Of a DNA stretch of 64,000 bases, positions 58,621 through 64,000 are shown in pieces. Location: contig NZ_LUKE01000001.1 in assembly GCF_001592735.1 (NCBI RefSeq), positions 1,337,018 to 1,401,017 on the forward strand, read 5' to 3'. The translations under genes were made by a program, and so were the position numbers. This DNA is from Bdellovibrio bacteriovorus. Lineage in GTDB: Bacteria > Bdellovibrionota > Bdellovibrionia > Bdellovibrionales > Bdellovibrionaceae. The notes beneath the pieces were generated by a model, which was given only the letters and a program-made list of their open reading frames with translations, was not told the DNA's origin and made no database searches. The stretch's first letter is position 1, and the number at the start of each line of letters is the position of its first letter.

Positions 58621-59510
58621 TTTTTAGTCTTAGAAGGCTTTTCAACAGATTGAAGGAATTTTTCCATCTTCAGATCGGTATAGTCAGGAAAATCAAGCTG
58701 CGTGCAATGGGAGCCATAAGGAACAAGCACGAACTCAGAATGTTTAATAGTTTCTTTAAAGTGATATTGAAACCGCAGTGGAGTCACCATGTCTTTTTCG
58801 CCTGCGATCACAAGCGCGGGCACTTCGATTGTTGGTAAGACCGTTTCACCGTCGTATCTCATCAGCTCTTCAAAAAGTTTTAAAAAGACTTGCAGGTTTA
58901 AGCGCGCCACTCCACGCATGTAAACTTCGATATCTTTAAAGTGAGTGACCTTAAGATTAAATCCACCCGCGAGCGCCGCCAGATACATCGACATCGGATT
59001 ATCTACGGCCATTTTCCACAGGCTATTCCACAACAGGGGTTGATGTTCGTACTGGGATTTTACGAAATAAAAAAATGGCTCCACCACATCAAGACCAAAC
59101 ATGCCCTTAATCGGATTTTTCGCAAAACCGTTAATAAAGGTCATCGACAAAAACACATCGGGATTCATTGCGTAGGTATTTAAAATCACGGGGGCCCCAA
59201 AGCTGTGCCCGGCGAAATGCGCTTTTTTAATTCCTAAATGTTTAAGCATTCCTAAAATATCTTTAGAAAGTGCATCCATCGTAAGCTCGTCCATGTTGAT
59301 CACGGGGTTGCTTTTTTGATGGCCACGCAAATCAAAGGTAATGACCTGATAGTTATTGGCGAAGTATTCGATTTGGTGATGCCAGTGATTGATGATGCAC
59401 GCAATGCCGTAAACCAGAACTAAAGGCTCTCCCTGCCCGCGCACTTCGTAATAAATCGGAGTGCCATCAAAGCTGTCGAATGTTCCTGTCGTCTTCGGTG
59501 TGGTTTGCAT
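58617..59510 (-). CDS. Alpha/beta-fold hydrolase
   Basis: 297 residues. The nucleophile elbow is AGHSFGAPV (Ser near residue 105), the acid is in IAGEKDMVTPLRF (about 235) and the histidine in PYGSHCTQLDFPD (about 270). The oxyanion region near the start reads VLVYGIACIINHWHHQ instead of the common HGxP. It lies eight bases after the FHA gene and has AGAAGG before the ATG. Substrate unknown; an esterase or lactonase is plausible. Confidence 0.9.
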   Translation of the reverse strand: MQTTPKTTGTFDSFDGTPIYYEVRGQGEPLVLVYGIACIINHWHHQIEYFANNYQVITFDLRGHQKSNPVINMDELTMDALSKDILGMLKHLGIKKAHFAGHSFGAPVILNTYAMNPDVFLSMTFINGFAKNPIKGMFGLDVVEPFFYFVKSQYEHQPLLWNSLWKMAVDNPMSMYLAALAGGFNLKVTHFKDIEVYMRGVARLNLQVFLKLFEELMRYDGETVLPTIEVPALVIAGEKDMVTPLRFQYHFKETIKHSEFVLVPYGSHCTQLDFPDYTDLKMEKFLQSVEKPSKTKK

Positions 59511-59518
59511 GAATCCTT

Positions 59519-60205
59519 CTATAAGTAGGACACTTTAATAAGAGTGTTTCCTAACGCGATCAAGTCCCCATCTTTAAGCATGTCGGATTTTACAGACTTC
59601 TTATTTAGGGTGACTTTGTGAGAATGAATCCGAATTTCCACAGCACCCGGGCCGGCGTGCAGTTCGAAGGCTTCTTCGGGGGCTTCTTCATCTAAAAGTT
59701 CGATGTCTAAAGAATCTGAACCTGCTTGGCGAGGGCCATAACCTAAAATAATTTCCTCATCAGTTTGGATGCCTTGAACGAATTGCAGCCTTAGTGCGGG
59801 ACTAAAACTTTGCAAAGTAAGCCCGGCCGTTCTTTCCGGAGCCTGCACTTCGTGGAGGTACCCACCCAGCATTGTGCGCCACGTTATGATTCTACTAAAG
59901 TCAGCGGCCTCGGTTTCTTCAACGGTGATGACCTTAAACACGGTCCGACCCACCTCAAAGATAACTCCTGGTAATAACGCGACTTTCTTTACACGGCGGC
60001 CGTTGATGTGAAGCCCGTTAGAGGACTCCAAATCAACCATTACGAACTGTCCTTTGCTGTTTATTGCGATCTGAGCATGGGTCGAAGAAATCTTCGGGTC
60101 TTTCACGACGATATCTGACTTCGATCTTCCGATCGTCATTCCGTCTTCAATTTTAAATCGAGAGCCTTCTGCCGCGCCTTCGATGATCTCAATAAACGTA
60201 ACCAT
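59519..60205 (-). CDS. FHA-domain protein
   Basis: 228 residues. A forkhead-associated domain fills about 1-95: TIGRSKSDIVVKDPKISSTHAQIAI, then DLESSNGLHINGRRVKKVALLPGVIFEVG, with the phosphothreonine-binding Arg, Ser and Asn in place. The last 60 residues (FELHAGPGAVEIRIHSHKVTLNKKSVKSDMLKDGDLIALGNTLIKVSYL) look like a second, degenerate FHA or FHA-like fold. No kinase gene is in the window. It is read with the hydrolase gene. Confidence 0.9.
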   Translation of the reverse strand: MVTFIEIIEGAAEGSRFKIEDGMTIGRSKSDIVVKDPKISSTHAQIAINSKGQFVMVDLESSNGLHINGRRVKKVALLPGVIFEVGRTVFKVITVEETEAADFSRIITWRTMLGGYLHEVQAPERTAGLTLQSFSPALRLQFVQGIQTDEEIILGYGPRQAGSDSLDIELLDEEAPEEAFELHAGPGAVEIRIHSHKVTLNKKSVKSDMLKDGDLIALGNTLIKVSYL

Positions 60206-60254
60206 TTGATTATTCTAGGACCGGATTCTTTGGTATTCAAATGCCTAATCCTTG

Positions 60255-60377
60255 TGCTTGGGCCTTAGCCGTGCTAAACCCTCTAAACATTTTAATAAAA
60301 GTCGTCCTTGTGTCCGTCAAAAGGCGGATGCGAAACCTGGCCCCTCAAAAGGTCAGACCAACCGAAAGGATAAGTTC
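60255..60377 (+). promoter_or_regulatory. Possible leader of the rpsF operon
   Basis: The 172-bp region before rpsF contains a small hairpin TCCG-TCAAAAGG-CGGA (around 60313-60328) followed by ATGCGAAACC. Many bacteria carry an S6:S18-binding leader at this place. The resemblance is loose and the call is weak. Confidence 0.2.
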
Positions 60378-60842
60378 ATGGAACTTTCTAAAACTACTGC
60401 AAAGATGCCATACGAAGTTGTGGTTCTAATGCATCCAGATGCTACCGCTGATGAGCAAAAAGAGCTTTTCAAAAAGAATAAAGCGACTATTGAATCTTTC
60501 AAAGGTTCAATCAACTCGCTGGAAACTTGGGGAAAACGCACTCTAGCAACTCCAATTGGTAAGCTAAAAAAAGCGATTTACTTCCACTCTACATTTGAAG
60601 CGGACACTCAAGCTATCGCTGAGCTTGAGCGTACAATGCGCATCAATGATAAAGTACTTCGCTTCATGCACACTCGCTTGGACGAGCGTGTATCACTAGG
60701 CAAATTCTTGGAAGGCTTCAAAAAAGGTCTTGCGGAATCTGCAGCTCGTGAAAAAGAGCGCGAAGCAAAAATGGCTGCTCGTAAAGCCGCTTTTGCTGCA
60801 GCTAAAGCTGAGCGTTCTGACCGTTACGATAAAGGCGAGTAA
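60378..60842 (+). CDS. rpsF: 30S ribosomal protein S6
   Basis: 154-residue S6 from the ATG with AAAGGA upstream; earlier in-frame codons are not conserved. The core reads MPYEVVVLMHPDATADEQKELFKKNKATIESF and GSINSLETWGKRTLATPIGKLKKAIYFHSTFEAD. A charged helical tail (AAREKEREAKMAARKAAFAAAKAERS) is longer than in E. coli. Next is a membrane protein gene rather than rpsR. Confidence 0.96.
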   Translation: MELSKTTAKMPYEVVVLMHPDATADEQKELFKKNKATIESFKGSINSLETWGKRTLATPIGKLKKAIYFHSTFEADTQAIAELERTMRINDKVLRFMHTRLDERVSLGKFLEGFKKGLAESAAREKEREAKMAARKAAFAAAKAERSDRYDKGE

Positions 60843-60845
60843 TAG

Positions 60846-61739
60846 TTGAAAGCCTCACCCCAAAAGTTCATCACAATTGCGTCTCTCTCGATTTTGTTGT
60901 CGATGCTCACTTTGGTTCTTGGGGCTCCTCTTCTACGCGTTTTACGCAAAACTTATGGTCCCCGTGCCTTTTGGATTTTGGGACTGTTGGTGACAGGGGC
61001 CGCGTGGCTCCTCAACATTCAGCCGCTCGCGCTGTTCTTAGGCTCTGTTTGGATGACTTTAGGAGCTTATACCGAATTTGAGCGCAAGGGTTTTGGATGG
61101 TGGCATTCCGGGGTGTTAGGGGTTTTGATTGGGTCACTGACTGCGGTTGGTGGACTGATTATCGTCTTCAAGCAAAGCGGGATTAACACGTACGCTGAAG
61201 TTGTGAAACTTGCGGAGCAATTTACGACGAAGGTTCAAGAGATGAACCCGATGGCGAAGTTGGACCCAGAGATTCTGATTCAGCAGCTTCCTTCAACTGT
61301 AGTGATCCTTTTAATGATCGCTTTAGGAGTGGGATTAATGTTTGAGAGAAGGGTTTTTTCATGGCTCAATTTGCCCCATGAAAAGACGGCCTCTCAGCTC
61401 AAGTTGTTAGAATATCGTGTGCCTGAATATATGGTTTGGGTTGCGATGATTGCCTTCCTTCTAACGATGGTGAGTTTTGGCGGTAAGGCCATTGCTATTC
61501 CTGCAGTGAACATAGTGAACGTTTGTATCGTTCTTTATTTCTTTCAAGGGCTGGCGGTGTTGGAGGTATTTCTGAATTCGATGAAGGCCGGTGTCTTCAC
61601 CCGAATTTTGACGTACATAATCTTGGTCGGACAACTTCTGCTCGTGTTGAGCGTGGTTGGTTGGGCTGACTACTGGTTGGATTTCAGACGGCGCATTCGC
61701 AAAATGATGAAGCCCGTTGAAAACCCACCTTCGAATTAA
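60846..61739 (+). CDS. DUF2232-like polytopic membrane protein
   Basis: 297 residues with about seven to eight membrane helices. It starts at TTG three bases after rpsF. Its place between rpsF and rplI and its helix pattern match the DUF2232 (YybS-like) proteins common in this operon. Function unknown. It is followed by rplI after 36 bases. Confidence 0.75.
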   Translation: MKASPQKFITIASLSILLSMLTLVLGAPLLRVLRKTYGPRAFWILGLLVTGAAWLLNIQPLALFLGSVWMTLGAYTEFERKGFGWWHSGVLGVLIGSLTAVGGLIIVFKQSGINTYAEVVKLAEQFTTKVQEMNPMAKLDPEILIQQLPSTVVILLMIALGVGLMFERRVFSWLNLPHEKTASQLKLLEYRVPEYMVWVAMIAFLLTMVSFGGKAIAIPAVNIVNVCIVLYFFQGLAVLEVFLNSMKAGVFTRILTYIILVGQLLLVLSVVGWADYWLDFRRRIRKMMKPVENPPSN

Positions 61740-61775
61740 TAGCGCTTTGGTTAAGGCCAAAGTTAAGGAGATCAC

Positions 61776-62219
61776 ATGAAAGTTATTCTTCAAAAAGACG
61801 TTAAAGATGTAGGCCGTGTAGGCGAACTAGTTAACGTATCAGAAGGTTTCGCACGTAACTTCTTGTTTCCACGTAAATTGGCAGCAGAAGCTACTGAAAA
61901 ACGCGTAAAAGAATACGAACACTTGAAACGTGTTGCTGAAACTAAAAAGAAAAAAGCATTGGCAGAGCGCCAAGAGCTTTTGAACAAAATCAACGGCACT
62001 ACTGTGACATTCAAATTGCCAGCTGGTGAAACAGATAAGCTTTTCGGTACTGTAACAACTACAGATATTTCTAAAGAGCTTCAAAAATCTGGTTACTCAA
62101 TCGATCGTCGCGACATCCACTTGGAAGAGCCGATCAAAGTATTGGGTCAACACAAAGCTTTGGTAAAATACGCTGAAGGTTTGGAAGCAAAAATCCAAAT
62201 TTCTGTAGAGCGCGCTTAA
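61776..62219 (+). CDS. rplI: 50S ribosomal protein L9
   Basis: 147 residues. MKVILQKDVKDVGRVGELVNVSEGFARNFLFPRKLA is the L9 N-terminal signature; a connecting helix and C-terminal domain follow (KLFGTVTTTDISKEL; IKVLGQHKALVKYAEGLEAKIQISV). AAGGAG precedes the ATG. A terminator follows. Confidence 0.98.
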   Translation: MKVILQKDVKDVGRVGELVNVSEGFARNFLFPRKLAAEATEKRVKEYEHLKRVAETKKKKALAERQELLNKINGTTVTFKLPAGETDKLFGTVTTTDISKELQKSGYSIDRRDIHLEEPIKVLGQHKALVKYAEGLEAKIQISVERA

Positions 62220-62241
62220 TAGATTTACTGACGTAAATTTT

Positions 62242-62274
62242 AAAAAGGGAGTCGGAAACGGCTCCCTTTTTTTA
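62242..62274 (+). terminator. Intrinsic terminator after rplI
   Basis: GGGAGTCG / CGGCTCCC (62247-62254 and 62259-62266) with a GAAA tetraloop, A run before and TTTTTTT after. Confidence 0.95.
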
Positions 62275-62412
62275 TTCCTAAAATCATTCAGCCTTTGTAA
62301 ATTCTTCCCGGTTAACGGTTTCCATAACAAACGCTTATGATCAGCATTTGAAAAATTGTATTGCCCTGGTTCCAAATTGGGTGTTTAACCACCCACCAAG
62401 GGGAGGGGTTCC

Positions 62413-63306
62413 ATGAATTCCATGAATCTTTTGAAAGCTGCGGTTCTTACAAGCGTTTTATCTTTGTCAGTCATAGCGTGTTCTCAGAAAGCGCAAAACA
62501 CTGAGGAAATCGCGGCAGCCGGTTCTTCTATAATCGGAGGCGTTCAAGTTGAAGCCCAAGATACAATCTCTAAATCAACGGTGGCGATCATCGCTTCGGT
62601 GACGACAGAAGATGGTAAAGAAGGCCAATTCATCTGCACAGGTTCTCTTTTAAGCGATAATGTGGTTTTGACTGCGGGTCACTGCGTTCCTACCGAAAAA
62701 GAATATAAATCTATCGCTCTTTATGTGATCTTCAGTCGCGATCTAAATAAGATGGAACGCACGGACGTTCGTTTGGTGACGGATGCTCTTATTCACCCAC
62801 AATATGGATCTTCGACGGAAGGGGCGGATGCCCATGACGTAGCCGTGATTCGTTTTGCCGGAGCTAAAGCGAGCGGTTATGAAATCGCAAAATTCCTTGA
62901 TGACGAATCTGTTTTAACTGAAGGTGCGGTGGTTACTTTAGCTGGTTATGGTTTGAATAAAACTGATGGGGTGAATACCGAAAGCGACAACACTCTTCGC
63001 AAAGTAAACGTTGAAGTTGCTGGTAATTTGGGAAAAAACGAAATCATACTTGATCAACAAAATGGTCGCGGTGCTTGCCACGGGGACTCTGGCGGTCCAG
63101 CATTCATCAATGTTGCCGGTGTTGAGTATGTATGGGGTGTAACAAGCCGGGGTGCTGGTAAAAATGGTGTCGACGACTGCTCTCTTGCAAGTGTTTACAC
63201 AAAAGTTAAATCAGAAAGAACATTCATCAATGCGGCTTTAACTCAGTTGTCTGTAAAACCGGGCTCTCTGTCAGATCTTGATGGACTTGATGGTGAAGGA
63301 ATCTAA
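62413..63306 (+). CDS. Trypsin-like serine protease lipoprotein
   Basis: S1-family protease, 297 residues, with signal peptide and lipobox SVIAC (Cys23). The activation-type start is SSIIGGVQVEAQD (about 38). The triad is His90 (LTAGHC), Asp142 (AHDVAVIRF) and Ser226 (GACHGDSGGPAF). Specificity-pocket residues near DDCSLASVYTKV are chymotrypsin-like. A lipid anchor is unusual for S1 proteases and would hold it at the cell surface or in the periplasm. An alternative ATG lies three codons inside. Confidence 0.93.
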   Translation: MNSMNLLKAAVLTSVLSLSVIACSQKAQNTEEIAAAGSSIIGGVQVEAQDTISKSTVAIIASVTTEDGKEGQFICTGSLLSDNVVLTAGHCVPTEKEYKSIALYVIFSRDLNKMERTDVRLVTDALIHPQYGSSTEGADAHDVAVIRFAGAKASGYEIAKFLDDESVLTEGAVVTLAGYGLNKTDGVNTESDNTLRKVNVEVAGNLGKNEIILDQQNGRGACHGDSGGPAFINVAGVEYVWGVTSRGAGKNGVDDCSLASVYTKVKSERTFINAALTQLSVKPGSLSDLDGLDGEGI

Positions 63307-63308
63307 AT

Positions 63309-63334
63309 CCTAAATTCAATTTAGGTGTTTTTTT
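63309..63334 (+). terminator. Short terminator after trypsin-like gene
   Basis: CCTAAAT / ATTTAGG (63309-63315 and 63319-63325), loop TCA, followed by TGTTTTTTTTG. Confidence 0.75.
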
Positions 63335-63335
63335 G

Positions 63336-63365
63336 AAAAGGGCGCAACAGGGGCGCCCTTTTTTC
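63336..63365. terminator. GC-rich bidirectional terminator
   Basis: AAGGGCGC / GCGCCCTT (63338-63345 and 63353-63360) with a seven-base loop, A and T runs on the two sides. It serves the convergent protease and small-protein genes. Confidence 0.88.
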
Positions 63366-63568
63366 TATGCGCTGAGTTCGCGATTTTCTTCGGCAAGTTC
63401 TAAGAATACGATTTGAAGGTAGTCAGCCATTACTTCGCGCAACTCTTCTAAAGTCAGCTCGTCTTGGCTTTTTCCGTAACGTTCTAAAATTTTATTGAAC
63501 TCACGCTCAACCGGATCTTGTGGAAGTCCTGTTGCTGCGATCAGTTCCTGCGTCAAACCCTTAGCCAT
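63365..63568 (-). CDS. Small acidic protein of unknown function
   Basis: 67 residues from ATG with GGAGG six bases upstream. The sequence is helical and acidic (DPVEREFNKILERYGKSQDELTLEELREVMADYLQIVFLELAEENRE). No domain recognised, but the strong ribosome-binding site and the terminator at its end support a real gene. Confidence 0.8.
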   Translation of the reverse strand: MAKGLTQELIAATGLPQDPVEREFNKILERYGKSQDELTLEELREVMADYLQIVFLELAEENRELSA

Positions 63569-63696
63569 GATCAGCCTCCGTGCTTATCAAGCGTGTCTCT
63601 ATCCATGAGACGCCCTTAGCAAATCAAGAGGTTAAAGGGAACTCAACAGCAAAGAAGCAAATAGGGCCTTGGTCCAGCAAAACCGCTCTGGGCAGG

Positions 63697-64000
63697 CTAT
63701 CGGCGCCGATGGGTGTAGTTTTTGGCCCAGTGTCGTGCGTTGGGTAAACACCAAAAAAGAAAAGGTAAAAGCAAACGGCGCGGCAGCAATCGGCGCAGGT
63801 AATAAAAAACAATAGCATCAAGTGTAACCGGCACCCATAAGGGAGGGTTTTCGGTTTTAATAACTTTTAAAATTTGTTGAGCGACCTTTTCTGGCGTCGT
63901 ACGCGAGAGATTCATCATCTTTCCCACAAAGGGATTCATATTCTGATAAAAATCACTGTACGGCCCGCTCCAATTCAAAGTCGGCTCAGAATGTTTGGTG
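63697..64000 (-). CDS. Short-chain dehydrogenase C-terminal part (5' end off window)
   Basis: The frame is open to the right edge and reads TKHSEPTLNWSGPYSDFYQNMNPFVGKMM, then TTPEKVAQQILKVIKTENPPLWVPVTLDAIVFYYLRRLLPRRLL. The pattern of an EVAQ-like helix and a 'PP-x-WVPVTLDA ... RRLLP' tail is that of the C-terminal third of classical SDR oxidoreductases. The Rossmann motif and Tyr-Lys catalytic pair lie outside the window. Substrate unknown. Confidence 0.7.
   Translation of the reverse strand, partial: TKHSEPTLNWSGPYSDFYQNMNPFVGKMMNLSRTTPEKVAQQILKVIKTENPPLWVPVTLDAIVFYYLRRLLPRRLLLPFLFWCLPNARHWAKNYTHRRR

Overview
The window looks like the replication-origin region of a Bdellovibrio-type predatory bacterium (Bdellovibrionota). 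This rests on the classical origin gene order (rpmH-rnpA-yidD-yidC-jag-mnmE-mnmG-rsmG-parA-parB on one arm, dnaA-dnaN-recF-gyrB-gyrA on the other), on the ATP synthase genes split around that origin, and on many exported proteases, lipoproteins and surface proteins. The genus is inferred from gene order and protein character, not from a database match.

Positions 1-8.9 kb: the end of a membrane-arm complex I cluster (nuoA, then nuoH running off the left edge), mfd, an outer-membrane barrel protein, an exported GH3 glycosidase and an exported zinc-motif protein. Positions 8.9-14.8 kb: a seven-gene minus-strand operon for F1 plus two b-type stalk subunits. Positions 14.9-17.8 kb: a bactofilin-parB-parA operon with two perfect parS sites flanking a small coiled-coil lipoprotein gene. 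Positions 17.8-24.9 kb: tRNA modification, rRNA methylation and membrane-insertion genes in very tight, overlapping order.

Positions 24.9-34.7 kb: dnaA, an oriC-like dnaA-dnaN spacer (perfect DnaA box, GC-rich block, five CTA trios, AT-rich tract), then dnaN, recF, gyrB and gyrA. A TPR lipoprotein gene starts at the base after the gyrA stop and leads into atpZ-atpI-atpB-atpE, so the Fo a and c subunits lie about 20 kb from F1, across the origin. A structured gene-free stretch of about 430 bp follows atpE.

Positions 36.7-48.1 kb: an unrecognised gene, a MerR-type regulator whose C-terminal half resembles a Mur-ligase central domain, a secreted-looking two-domain acyltransferase (ornithine-lipid type), phosphomannomutase, pdxA, three consecutive parvulin chaperones, a DUF374 acyltransferase and etfAB. 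Positions 48.2-51.7 kb: a class-B succinate dehydrogenase/fumarate reductase operon. Positions 51.8-64 kb: a 1091-residue repetitive surface fibre ending in an S74 self-cleaving chaperone domain, trpS, a subtilisin and a trypsin-like protease (both exported), an alpha/beta hydrolase, an FHA protein, rpsF-DUF2232-rplI, a small protein, and the C-terminal end of a short-chain dehydrogenase.

No rRNA, tRNA, insertion sequence, prophage or CRISPR array was seen. The least conventional items are the MerR/Mur-like fusion with its own 19-bp-spacer promoter, the parS pair around the lipoprotein gene, the structured region after atpE, and two sets of palindromic motifs upstream of exported-protein genes.
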